Source of the DNA: Musa acuminata AAA Group | Taxonomy: Eukaryota > Streptophyta > Magnoliopsida > Zingiberales > Musaceae | Length of the DNA: 64,000 nt | Assembly: GCF_036884655.1 (NCBI RefSeq) | Contig: NC_088345.1 | Span: 24,461,001-24,525,000 of the forward strand | Reading direction: 5' to 3' | In this document: positions 44,036 to 55,630 of the stretch, one piece after another | How the letters are laid out: the number at the start of each line of letters is the position of its first letter | How positions within the stretch are numbered: position 1 is the first letter of the stretch | Notes under the pieces: generated by a model | Told to the model about the DNA's origin: nothing | Databases searched by the model: none | Seen by the model: the letters and a program-made list of their open reading frames with translations, nothing else | Position numbers and translations under genes: made by a program

Positions 44036-44419
44036 CTAGTCAAACCACTGTATAGTATCCCCTTCAAGATGTATAGCTACAATTTTCACCATAGATGCAT
44101 CTGCGGTTTTATGGTACCGAAAATATCGCTCCGCGCGCGAGATCCAACCAATTGGGTCTCCTTCTTCCCATCTAGGGAAGTCCACTCTCTTGCATGGATA
44201 GTTGGGGTTGGTCATAGAGCTTCCCCTCTCTTGGAGGTCATATCTTCGGGCTTGGTGTGATTGGGCAAAGCTCTCTCCTTGATGTGATTTCTTCGGGCTT
44301 AGTGGTCGGCCCAATCTGAGTTCAGTAAAGAGCGTCCGAATCTTATCCTCCATTCGCGCCTTGAAGGCTTCGAATTTAGCATTGATTACCTCGTCAGATG
44401 CCATAGTATTTGCCATCAA
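44036..44419 (-). pseudogene. gag N-terminal part (Reina-like)
   Basis: Starts MMANTMASDEVINAKFEAFK and includes KRVDFPRWEEGDPIGWISRA and ERYFRYHKTADASMVKIVAI, the standard capsid start of this gypsy group. It is open for 127 residues, then interrupted. The long 5' leader between this start and the primer-binding site (44420-45720) shows no coding potential. Confidence 0.88.
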
Positions 44420-45720
44420 ATCTGTGATGTTAAGATCTCTCTTTTGTTATCGGGTTAAAGGCATGTATTGGTTGAGAGAGGTGATGGTCGAAAGGGTTGG
44501 TAGATCGGTGGATATAGGCTACGGTTTAGGCTTGTTTTGTGGCTATTTTGGGTGTAGTTTGATTGTGTGGTTTGGTAGAGTTTTAGGGCTGTAGATGAAA
44601 GTTTTGGATCTATGGTAGATGGTAGCAAAGGTTTGATAGAAATAAGTGGAAGTTGCAGCAAGTATGTGCTGTCTTGTAAAAGTAGAATTGTCGTCGAAGA
44701 AACAATGGTTTTTCGATGTAATTTCTACCAAAAACTTGAGAGAATTGAGGAGAGAATTGATAACAAAATCACAGTTTATATGTCAGCAAGGATATCTAAT
44801 TTAATTAAGAGAATTTTGGCACTATAACAGCAAGAAAATTGGTGCAAGTTGCGATAGCAGAATTGTCGTCGAAAAATTTCAACGGTTTACGACGAAAATT
44901 TGTAGCAACACAAAATCATTTTTAGAGATGAAGTTTTCAATAGATGAATATTAGATGGAAGCCAAGATAATCTATGAAGTGTACAAGAAATTTCATTCAA
45001 AAAAGATTGCAAATAGATGGGTTAAGGCAACAATAAGCGGCTGAAACTTTCTGCAGCACAGATTTTTAAGTATAGCAGATTGGACGTAAAAGATCAGTGG
45101 TTTATATTGAGATTTTTTTTATGAAACCAAATGGAAATCCACTAGTAGGAAGTTACAAAGTATCATAAAAATTTTGTAGAGATTTGGATAGAAACAACGT
45201 AGTATCAAGATCAAACAATCAGTACTATGCGGTTGAAATTTTACAGTGCAGATTTTCAAGTATAGCAGATTAGATATAAAATATCAATGGTTTATATTGA
45301 GAATTTTTTGACAAAACCAAAGAAAAATCTGCTGTTAGGAAGTGTCAAAGATGTCATAAAAATTTCGTAGATATTTGGATCGAAAAAACATAATAGCAAG
45401 ATCAAACAGACGGTGCTATACGGTTGGAATTCTGCAATGTATCTTTCGTTGTAGAGATGAAAACTTTATGACGAAAAGTTTATGCAGCAATATAGGAATA
45501 ATTTTTTTGGGATTTTCAAATAAGGATAACTAAATTGTAGCAGCAGTAAGGTAGAAAACCAGAACCTGTTGCAATTCATGGAGAGATCAAAGGATGATCC
45601 GTGGTGGTGGAGATGACGGCGGAATTTGGCAACGATCTCTTAAACAATTGTGGGAATTGCTTTGGGCGGTTGTGGAGGGTTGATGGATGGCTATGGAAGG
45701 GCAGCGAGAAGCCAAGAACG
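44420..45720 (-). other. Leader of the Reina-like element
   Basis: About 1.3 kb between the primer-binding site and gag. AT-rich with no convincing frame. A segment of about 150 bp recurs imperfectly at 45105-45250, 45295-45400 and nearby (ATTGAGA-TTTTT, CAAGATCAAACA words). Confidence 0.6.
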
Positions 45721-45734
45721 CTGCTATGATACCA
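45721..45734 (-). other. Primer-binding site, tRNA-iMet type, one mismatch (Reina-like)
   Basis: The minus strand reads TGGTATCATAGCAG, differing from TGGTATCAGAGC at one position. Confidence 0.85.
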
Positions 45735-45736
45735 GT

Positions 45737-46169
45737 TGTTAGAACCCTTGTAGATTCTAAACTTGGGGTTGATCTTTTTAGGGGATCGGCCTCCTTGGAA
45801 CTCTATCGGGATTCCTCCCTCCAAGTTGCTGCTCAAAGACTGCAGAAAAGATTCATGTATTGCTTATGAAAAGAGGTGGAATATATGACTATTTATAGGG
45901 CTTTTAAACCCTAACTCCTAATAGGACTCTTACTTAAGACTCCTACTTCTAACCAACTCCTAATAGGACTCCTACTCAAGACTCCTACTTCTAACCAACT
46001 CCTAATAGGGCTCCTACTCAAGACTCCTATTCCTTTATAACTCCTTATTCTTCTATAAGAAATAACCTCCTAACCCTAGCCGGCCACTTCATCTCTTTAA
46101 TAGGGGTCGGCTTAGGTAGGTTTTACATGAATGTCCCTCTCAATTAGGACTCTCCTAGCTAGAGTCCTA
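45737..46169 (-). repeat. 5' LTR of the Reina-like element
   Basis: Pairs with 40901-41336 with scattered substitutions. The outer terminus lacks the final ACA. Confidence 0.9.
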
Positions 46170-46170
46170 G

Positions 46171-46297
46171 GACCTACATCCACTCTCGATTCCTCTTCAC
46201 TCGAGACCACCGGCTTCCAATACCGATCTTTTTTCAATGGGCGAAGATCAATTATTATTTGACAATTTCTCCTTTTGACATGTTCAAGAGAGAACAT
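46171..46297 (-). repeat. Sirevirus-type LTR fragment, part 2
   Basis: Reverse complement of about 48610-48710 in the LTR downstream (GACCTACATCC...CCATTGAAAGAAGATC region). It abuts plus-oriented tail sequence at about 46298, so two pieces of the same family meet head to head. Confidence 0.75.
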
Positions 46298-47672
46298 TTA
46301 ATCGTGATCATGAAAATTTAGACCATGCTTTTCTTTCTAGTGATTTTGAAAATGATCATGAAAATTATATGTTTTATAATAAATGAACAAAATGTTAGAT
46401 CTAATGCTTGTACATCTAATAAGATTAATCTTATGTATGTTTTTAAGATGCAATAATGTGTATCATAATGATTTTTGTATTGCTTTTTAATTTTATTTAA
46501 AAATATTTTATGTTTAATGAAATCGTACATGATGATTTAATGATGCATAATGATCAGAAATCTTATGTTTTGGAATTACGTGTTACACTTTTGATCTTAT
46601 ATCTTTCGTGACATGATTTCATTATATTTTTATTTGTATATCTCATGATATGATTGAATCATTGATGCAAAAAAGGAAAATACATTACTACAACAAACAA
46701 AATGATTTTGATTAAAAATGCTTTATGAACTCATGCTTGATGAAATAATATAATGATGAATGTTTTGAAAATAAATGTTTGTATCATGTTTTTACATTTT
46801 GAAATTATGCATGATGAGTTGAAGTGATGTTAGTTTAAAAATATTTATTCAAATGCATAAATCGGCATTCTTTTTGTCAAATGAATCATAAATTTTCTTA
46901 TGAATTCTTGGAATTATAACTTGAGTCTTCTTTTTTAATCAAGATTGTTTCCTATCATGATTTCTATTTATAAAAGAAGAAACTTGTCCAAACTGATATA
47001 TGATCTTTTGACATTCATGACTTGATTTTTCATCTTTGTTGATTAACTTTGTCATGATTTGGAAATTGATGTAAAGGGAAAAGAATTACAATGTTGTATT
47101 CTTCCCTTCTTTTTGATAATGACAAAGGGGGAGAAGAACTTGATAGGAAGCAAAAGTGCTATCTTGCACACCTCAAGATAGACAATACTCATGATGCATG
47201 AATATTTCAAAAATTTGCTAATTTGCATGAAGTAAAATTTTGCTAGCTTGCGCTTTGCAAAGGAAGCAAAAAAAATTGCACTTCTCAAAAGAGAGAAAGA
47301 AAATTACTAGCTTGTATGATGATGAAACTTGAAATTATGTTGCAATGATTTAAAATTTAATATCAAAAAATTGGCTAGATGCACTTCTCCTTTTTGTTGA
47401 AGACAAAGGGGGAGAAGCTATGATGACAATCATGCGTGGGATGATATACTTGGATATTTTCATTCTGTATTATTTTATGTTGCATGCAATGATATGATTA
47501 ATTGGTTCTTTCAATATTCATGATGCATGCAATGTTGCAAATATTCATGATTAAATTTGCTTTTACTTGAATTCAATTTGAATTCAAGGTTCTATCAATA
47601 TGGAATATTGATAGGGGGAGTTAAGGTTAACTCCGTAATCAATTGGTTATCATCATCAAAAAGGGGAAGATT
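46298..47672 (+). other. Sirevirus-type tail without gag
   Basis: AT-rich tail like those of S1 and S2, with polypurine modules GACAAAGGGGGAGA at about 47121 and 47403, the hairpin chain at 47566-47634 (CTTGAATTC/GAATTCAAG, CTATCAATAT/ATATTGATAG, GGAGTTAA/TTAACTCC) and the polypurine tract at 47659-47671. Gag and primer-binding site are gone. Confidence 0.8.
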
Positions 47673-48807
47673 ATTGAATCTCGGATTTTGATGATGAAAC
47701 CAATTGATAGCATTCATCTAATGTGCATTTAAGTGATGTAGGACTAGTTTCGATCAGAAAAGGCAAATCGATTAAAGCAGGAGGAATCGGATGTTGGGCC
47801 GAAGCAAACATGTTAAAAGATTGAACATCGAGCCGGAGGATCGGTTGATGTGTCGGTAGAAGGCTTCGATCCATAAATTCGGGCATCGAGCTAAGAAGAT
47901 CAGACATTGCACCAAGGAGATCAAATGTTGCAAAAAGACAACAAGCTGATTAGGCAATACACCAAAGAAGAGGACGATACACCGAAGGATCGGACGAAGC
48001 GCCGGAAGAACCAATGCTATGTCGAACAATATTGGATTCCCTTGTAATTGATTATGTCTAGATCGAGTAAGTTTAGAGTCTAATTGAGACAGTTTAGAAT
48101 ACAATTAGGCTAACTCAATTAAAGGCTAACTAGAACCAAGTTTAGGCTATGTTGGGCTAAGTGAAAAGCCCAAACAGTGACCTAATAGATGGAACCATCG
48201 GTAGCATAGTCTCCGAGATTGTGTCAGGCGGTGGTACTACCCAGACTCAGTCTCCAAGAGACTATTAGGCAGTGGTACCACTAGACTAGGCAGTGGTATT
48301 TTCCAATGACAAGGTATCAGGTAGTGGTACCGTCAGACTGGGCATTGATACCACTCAGTGTCAATGTTGTAGGTGGTGGTACCACTAGGACTCGAGAAAC
48401 CCAGTATGATACACTTTTAGGCTCCAAGTTTGAATCTATTTGAGGCCTATAAATACTCCTCTCATCCTGAGTTAATATACACAAGAGTTGAGAGCAAAGA
48501 AGTAGAAAAACACTATTGTAATATTTTAAGAACTCCTCTTAAGCTCTAAGTATTAGTATGGTTTATGAGTGGACTAAGTGGGGGTATAAAGGTTCTCTCT
48601 TGAACCTATCAAAAGGAAAAGGTATAAAAGGGTAGTTGATCTTCGTCCATTGAAAGAAGATCGGTAGTGGAAACCGGTGGCCTTAAGTAAAGAGGAGTCG
48701 AGAGTGGATGTAGGTCACGATGACTGAACAACTATAAATCAGTGTGCATTTCTATTATTGTTATTTACTTACTTTGCAATTGCTTCACTTATTTCAATAG
48801 TGCCTTA
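47673..48807 (+). repeat. Sirevirus-type 3' LTR, broken in U5
   Basis: Begins TATTGAATCTCGG (TG mutated to TA) after the polypurine tract; U3 array about 48180-48400; TATA box 48448-48455. It runs into U5 and stops at 48807 against the Angela-like LTR. Confidence 0.85.
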
Positions 48808-50575
48808 TGCCAGTCATAGGTGCCCCGTAAGCCAATCACGTGAGTTATGACATATGTGATTGACACGCAGCCTTTTTTATTATTATATTTTATCATTTAT
48901 CACTTTATATTACTTGTTGTATATATGCATATATATATTGTGATTATCTTAGATCTGTGCAATGGGAATCAGATCGTGATAAGATCATGATAATGAGATC
49001 GATTCACCTTTAAACACAGATCCTAAATATTTTTGGCCATTGGTTACTCGAGAGAGATATCGAGCTAACTGGACAGACTAGTGTAATGTATTCATGTCTA
49101 TATGATGGATGCAGCTAGTCTCATAGTTGCTCATGTGGGGACACTAAGGATACAATACAGGTGCTCATTTGGGAATGAGTTCACTGATTGATCCACTTAC
49201 GTAATGTTGAATGGTTGATGATGACTTATTGTCAAATAATGATTCCTTAGTCCAAGTGGTGTATTTGGTCCTTAGACTTTAGATACCAAGGATGTCATGT
49301 ATAAGTGCTCCATTCTTTGATACCAGACTTATAGGTTTGGATGTCCCAAATTTAACACAATCAGTCATCGGGAGTGATAGTCAACCTTACAATGGCTATT
49401 GAGTATCAATAGAAGATTATCCACTCTAGGTGTCATGAGAGAAATATCTCATGCATTCTTACTCAAACAAATCCCAGGCTAGGGTCATTCGGATTGAGAG
49501 AGAAAGAGTTCTCCGAGAGAATCCGATTAGAGCTAGACTCGATTAGAAACCAAATGGGTTTGATAGCACCATGCCCAATATATAGTCTTTGGGATACTAG
49601 GTGGATGAGGGACTATAGATACATGATAACTAAGGATAGACATGTCTAAAGGATTGGATTCCCTTGTATTGTTTGGGGACTACGGCGTAGTGGACTAATA
49701 CGTCTATAGTCGATAAGTCGAGTGAATTATTATGAAGATAATAATTCACTAAGCTAAAAGGAGTTATGATAGGTATGACTTACAACTAGCTCGATATTGG
49801 GACTAGAGGGTTACACACATATAGTAGGCGTTGTGATGAGTAGAGGTTCGGATATTATATATTCGTCGGAGCCCCTATGCTATTGACTATACAATAAGCC
49901 TCTGAATTATTGGATCCTATGTATGAGATCAAATAAGAGCCCATGAGAGATTATTGGATCTCTAACCACTAATCTAAGAGGCTTGGGTAGTTAGATGGAG
50001 ATCCAATACCTAATAGGGGAGGATCCATTAGGGTTAAGTTAACATGGGACCTTAATAAATAGGAGAGAACTAGTGGTTCGTAAGCAAGAACTTTTTAGTT
50101 ACTTCTCCTATTCTCCTTCCCCTCTCTACCTCAAATCAGGCTTGGAGTTTTGAGGAGCATCATCGAAGCCTTACTATGTGGATCACCGCTAGAGAGGAGG
50201 GCATAACATAGGACCTTAATAAATAGGAGAGAACTAGTGGTTCATAAGCAAAAACTTTTTGGTTACTTCTCCTATTTTCCTCCCCCTCTCTACCCCAGAT
50301 CAGGCTTGGAGTTTTGAGGAGCATCATTGAAGCCTTGCGCTATGTGGATCACCACTAAAGAGGAGGGCGCTTGCCCTCCTTCACCCTCTCCTAGAGATCT
50401 ACAAAGATTTAGGGATATACGATCTCCTTGGGTAATACAATCTATCTTACACATGATTTTCTATTTCGTAGATTTTTAAGTATTAATCGTCGCATGACGA
50501 CGAACATATCTTTGGGAATTGGGGATTTTGTTTTCTATTCTTCCGCTGCACATGTGCCCCCAAGATTTCCCAACA
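48808..50575 (+). repeat. Angela-like copia LTR, no internal region (1768 bp)
   Basis: TGCCAGTCATAGG...TTTCCCAACA; inverted relative to and homologous with 20306-21789. Flanking 5-mers are CCTTA and CCTTC, but the Sirevirus-type LTR sequence does not continue across it, so I do not treat these as a proven TSD. Confidence 0.85.
50041..50368 (+). repeat. Tandem duplication of about 164 bp inside the Angela-like LTR
   Basis: The unit starting AACATGGGACCTTAATAAAT (50041-50204) repeats at 50205-50368 with scattered differences. The homologous stretch near 20580-20690 is single. Confidence 0.88.
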
Positions 50576-51074
50576 CCTTCATGTGTGATAATGGCCTATA
50601 AATATCCCTCTCATCCCTGGTTAAAAAACATAAGAATTGAGAGCAAAAAAGGAAGAAAATGCTATTATAATCTTTTGTGAACTCCTCTTAAACTCTAAGT
50701 GTTAGTGAAGTTTAAAAGAGGAGGTTGTGGGAGTGCAAAGGTTCTCTCCTAAGCCTATCAAATGGAGAATAGAGTTGTAATGAGGTTGGCCTTCGCCTAT
50801 TAAAGAAAGACTATTAGTAGATGTCAGTGGCCTCAACAGAAGAGGAATCGAGAGTAGATGTAGGTCATGACGATCGAACCACTATAAAACTCTATCTGCA
50901 TTTACTTCTTGCAATTTACTTTTACTGCAAACTGCCTTACTTGCTTCCATACGTTTTCAAGTTAAACTCACATTTTCGATACGAGCTTTTATCGAACGAA
51001 ATAATTTTGAATCGACTTCGTTTTTATCCATTGTACTAATTCACCCCCCCTTTAGTGATGACTTGATCCTAACA
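50576..51074 (+). repeat. Sirevirus-type LTR, TATA-to-end part
   Basis: Starts just upstream of a TATA box (50597-50604) and runs to GATCCTAACA. It overlaps in content with 48430-48807, so it is a second LTR copy and not a continuation of 47673-48807. Confidence 0.82.
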
Positions 51075-51569
51075 GTCTGGACATTATATTTTATTTGTTC
51101 ACTATAGTAAGGAGTCATAGTCTAGCACATGTGTAGTCATGACTACCTTTCTTGACACAAGAGTCTCTAATTTGCTACAATATACTTATATGGACCTTGT
51201 TAATGATATAGTATTTTTTCAGCCAACAATGTTGCCTCATAGTCTTCAACTCAGCCCACTCAAATATGATAGCTTATTAGCATATTCCCTACACAAAGTT
51301 AAAGCTGTTTCAAGGTGCTTTTCTTCATGACCAAGGAATGCATTAAATGAGTTGGTTAGCAGCTATAAAACACTTAATTTCAAAATTCTCTATGTATGAA
51401 GGTTGTTTCAGACACTAGTACTTATTTTGGTGTTTAGGGCTTAGAAAGAACTTTAAAAACTAATGATATTTTGGCAAAAGCTCTCTTGGAGTACTCCCTT
51501 AAACTCTGTATCTCTTGGATGTATCCTTGAGTGGTGAGTCTTTTGTTTTTAGTTCTGTATCCTTGTTTA
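51075..51569 (+). repeat. LTR of gypsy copy B, left part
   Basis: Homologous to 39770-40190. Interrupted by S6 and resumes at 60765. Confidence 0.75.
51565..51569. repeat. TSD of S6, left copy (GTTTA; right copy ATTTA)
   Basis: GTTTA at 51565-51569 and ATTTA at 60765-60769, one difference. The uninterrupted site in copy A (about 40170-40200) confirms the insertion point. Confidence 0.8.
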
Positions 51570-53547
51570 TGTTAGGATCAAGAGCACTAAGAGGGGGGGG
51601 GGGGGGTGGGGGGTGAATTAGTGCAGCGGAAATCTTTCAATGATAAAACACGTTCGAACGATAAAAACGATTTCGGTGTGAAAGCCGATTCTAAGATTAC
51701 TTCAACTTAAGATCAAGTGAGATGACTTTCAAATCAATCTATGAAGGTAGTTTGCAGTTATGATGAAAACTAGAATATAAGCGCAAACTGAAATACAACA
51801 TTCGTACGAAGAAGCTGATTTACGTCTAAAAGCTGATTCGTAAATCACTTGATTAGGCGAGATCTAGTTTAAGTAAGGATATAAAGGCAGTTTGCAGTTA
51901 TGATTGAAATCAAAGCATAAACGCAAACTGAAATATGATAATTGTACGAAAAAACATATTTACGTCTAAACGCTGATTCAGAAAGTGCAAAGTTTAAAAC
52001 CCGATCGTATATGCGTAGAAAGCAATAAGCTTTAGAGGAGGTTTGCAGTAAAGATAATATGATCAAAGTAAATGCAAACCGAGATTTAGAGTGGTTCGGT
52101 CAATCTTGACCTACTCAACTTTTGGCTTCCTCGATCGACGAGGTCACCGATGTCAACTAGAGGCTTTCCTTCAATAGGCAAAGGCCAACCACCCTTTTAC
52201 AGTTTCACTCCTTTTTACGGGCTTAGGAGACAACCCTTACAGTATTTTCCCTCCTCTCTTTACAACTCAGAACTTGGAAGAACAGAGGGAGAAGAACTTT
52301 GGCCTTTACAAGAATTTTGAGCTCTAAGAATCACAGAAAAAGATCAAGATTTCGGTGTAAGTTCATGCCCTTTCAGTGCCGAATGGGTGGGATATTTATA
52401 GGCCCCAACCCAGTTCAAATTTAGAGCTCAAAACTGTCAATTCTCGAAATTTCGGGATCAGGCGGTTGCACCTCCTGACTGGAGCGGTTGCACCACTTGG
52501 CAGAGCTCGAAGATTGAGCCTCTGGGCGGTGCTACCTCCTGTCAAGGGCGGCTGCACCTCCTGCTAGAGCTCGAAGACCGAGCTCAGGTGGTGCAACCTC
52601 CCAACTGAGGTGGTTGCACCGCTCAGCTAGTGCTCGGAGATCGAGCCCAGGCGGTGCCACCTCATGTCAGGGGAGGTTGCACCGCCCTGTCTCGCTCGGA
52701 GACTAAGCCCAGGCGGTGCCACCTCCTGGCTGGGGTGGTTGCACCACCTAGTCTCGCTCGGAGACTTAGCCCAGGCGGTGCCACCTCCTGGCTTGGGTGG
52801 TTGCCCCTCCCAACAGAAATCAGGGTCCGAATGGGTTGATCCATTCGGCCCAATTTGGGTTTTTCAAGGGTCCAATTTCCCCAAGATTAAGTTAATGGGA
52901 TCACCTCCCATTTCCAACTTAATCATTGTGCTAACTACGATATTCCCTAAGACATTTAATGCAACTTGCTCCGATGCGTCAATCGCTTCTTCCGGCGAAC
53001 TTCCGTCGATCATCCGATGAACCCTCGGTGATGCTCCGGTGGACTTCCGGCAAACTCCTGGACTTGCGACGATCCACTTAGCGAGTTCCGACAAGCTTCT
53101 TTGGCAAGCTCATGGACTTCTCGGATTTGTTCCTACAGAACCTCCGACGACTGTCCGAACTTCCGTCGACTTGAATTAATCCTAAGCAATTAACCAAGTT
53201 GTCCGGCATGTCATTGGTCCCTCGACGCTTCGTCCGATTCTTCGGCGGATCGTCCTCTCTTACAGCCTATTGCCCAATCACCTAATTGACTCCGCAACTC
53301 CGATATCTTTGGCACAATACTCGCTCTTCGTGGCCTGATGCCCGAGTCCACGGCCCGAAGCCTTCTATCGATACGTCGATCGATCTACTGGCCCGACGTC
53401 CAATCTTCTGACATGTTCCTCCAGCACAACATGATTTTCCTGCTTTAATTGTCTCATCCTGATCGAAGCATCCTGCATCACTCAAAACGCAGATTAAATC
53501 ATAAACATATATCAAGTAGTTTCATCATTAAAATATGAGATTCAACA
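51570..53547 (-). repeat. 3' LTR of S6 (1978 bp)
   Basis: TGTTAGGATC...GATTCAACA on the plus strand. A poly-C hairpin (minus strand) lies at 51584-51624 with an unusually long, interrupted G run on this strand. U3 array at about 52455-52810. A TATTTATA (TATA box of the minus strand) lies near 52394. Confidence 0.88.
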
Positions 53548-53760
53548 ATCTCTCCCTTTTCGATGATGACAACCACTTGATGACGGAGTTAAACTTAACT
53601 CCCGGAGTTTAAACAAACTCCCCCTATCAATATGCCATATTGATAGAACCTTGAATTCAAACTGAATTCAAGTCATTGCAATATTCATCATGAATACTTG
53701 CAACATGTCATCATGAACTTATGCATAAACTTATGCATAACATCATACTTCTCCCCCTTT
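53548..53760 (-). promoter_or_regulatory. Polypurine tract and hairpin chain of S6
   Basis: The minus-strand polypurine tract AAAAGGGAGAGAT lies at about 53548-53560. The hairpin chain spans 53585-53738: GGAGTTAA/TTAACTCC, GAGTTT/AAACTC, CTATCAATATG/CATATTGATAG, CTTGAATTC/GAATTCAAG and ATGCATAA/TTATGCAT, in the same order as in S1 and S2. Confidence 0.8.
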
Positions 53761-55630
53761 GTCATCAACTAAAAGGAGAAGTCCAACTATTCTTGTGTTT
53801 GGAATATTAGTTTATCTTATTGCATGAAAAACATGATATCAAGTTTTATCATCATGCAGTTTTGAAGCCAGAAAATTTAGCAAATGTTACATCATGCTTA
53901 GAACATTCAAGCTATCAAGTTTTAGTTATGCAAGTTTTACAGCATACAAGATAGCACTTTTAGAACATGCAAGCTAGCAATTTAGAGATGTTAAAGAAGA
54001 CAACTCTTGCTTCTTGAAATATGCAAGTTGTAAGCTAGCAAATTTTTCCTTCCTTTGCAATGTTTGAGCTCGCAATTTTGCTTCCATTGCAAGGTGTAAG
54101 TTTAGCATGTTTTGCTCCTTGAGATAGGCAAGATGGCACTTTTGTAATTTTTGTTTGGCAAGCTTGTGATGTTCAAGATAACAAGCTCTTTCTTCTCTTT
54201 TGAAAAGTGTTATTTTTGCTTTCTTTGCAAAGTGCAAGCTAGCAAAATGCCAAACTAGCAAGAGAGAATGTTTTACATGATGCAAGCAAATAATTTGGCA
54301 AGTGTTACATTTGCATCTTCTCTTTAGAGGAGTGTAATTTTTGCTTTCATCTTGAATTGTGTAAGCTAGCAAGTTTGCCTCTTTTCATCATGTCCATGCT
54401 AGAAATTCTTGCTCCCCCTTTGTCATTGTCAAAAAGAAGGGAAGACCGTTTTTTCAATTTTCAGATTATGACAAAGGTTAGTATCAATTTTATTTGTGCA
54501 TCATTATATATTCAAATTAAAACATACACAATTTCAAAAACCTTATTTTTCATGCATGATACCGAAAAATAAATCAATCATCATTAATGGGTATATCATA
54601 CATGATACTCAAACATTAAAATTTTTAAGCATTTATCAACATGTTAATCATGATACCAAACATTCATCATTTAAAGCATTCATGATACATATCATATACA
54701 ATACATCATGTACATAATTGTTATAAGTATTGCATGCATCATTTCAAATTCATGAATATTTCATCATTGCATGCATCATGCCAAATCATAAATTATACAA
54801 TCATCATTAATGCATGATTCCTAATCATCATTTATTTTGCAACATGATGGTACCAAATTTGTCAAATTATATCCTACCATACATGATCGAAACTTCTTAT
54901 TTGTATACATCAAAACAAATTAATGAATATTTCATGTATTCTTATCATCATATAAGGAATATCAAGAAGAGTTATTGGGTGATGAGACAAATATTTTATA
55001 AATATACGGAATTGTATAAAAATCATATCATAAGTATTTCATGTATTCATATTATCACATGAAGCATACAATGCAAAGAAATAATGTCATGAAGAATATC
55101 AATGTGAAAATTCAGTAAAGATCACATGATACAATCGCAAAGCATGATATAATTATGCGATATATCATGAGATGATAATTTATCATATCAATGAAAGATA
55201 TCAAAGAGGATCAATTGTTAGGATCAATTCGTGAATACCAAATATATGATATCAAGGCTCATGATTCATTTGAAAGGATATAGCACAAAGAGCAACTCAA
55301 AACATTCTTATCAAGATCAAATTTTAAAATATTCCAAGTATCAAGATATCAATATGACACTTCATTGAATTCTGAAAAATCAAAAGACAAATTACACTTA
55401 ATTTGAAGAATTCTTTTTTGATAAATGTAGGGAGCATAATGAATGATCTTGATTTATAAAGAACTTCATGTTATAATTATCAAGATCATGATTTTAATAA
55501 TTATTTTCTTTAGCAGAGAATCACAAAAGCACTTTATTTTTGCATAAGAAATCTCATTATATTATGATTTATAAATTCTTTCTCTACACATGAATCATAG
55601 GAGACATGTATGTGAAACAAATCTTTGCAA
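53761..55630 (-). other. Noncoding tail of S6
   Basis: GCTAGC/AAGCAA-type repeat array to about 54430, with a polypurine module inverted near 54411, then AT-rich sequence. No gene seen. It ends where the Tekay-like LTR fragment begins. Confidence 0.72.

Larger units (their letters stand above)
40901..46170 (-). mobile_element. Reina-like Ty3/gypsy element, degraded (about 5.3 kb)
   Basis: Minus strand: 5' LTR 46169-45737, primer-binding site, gag, a gag/protease segment, internally deleted RT/RNase H, integrase scrap, polypurine tract, 3' LTR 41336-40901. Short LTRs (about 435 bp), a CX2C...HxC knuckle and a Reina-type gag support a Reina-type chromovirus; I saw no chromodomain because the 3' coding part is deleted. 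Confidence 0.85.

Noticed and set aside
48803..50580. CCTTA/CCTTC as proof of a simple solo-LTR insertion
   Set aside because: The sequence on the right is not the continuation of the LTR on the left, so the match may be chance.
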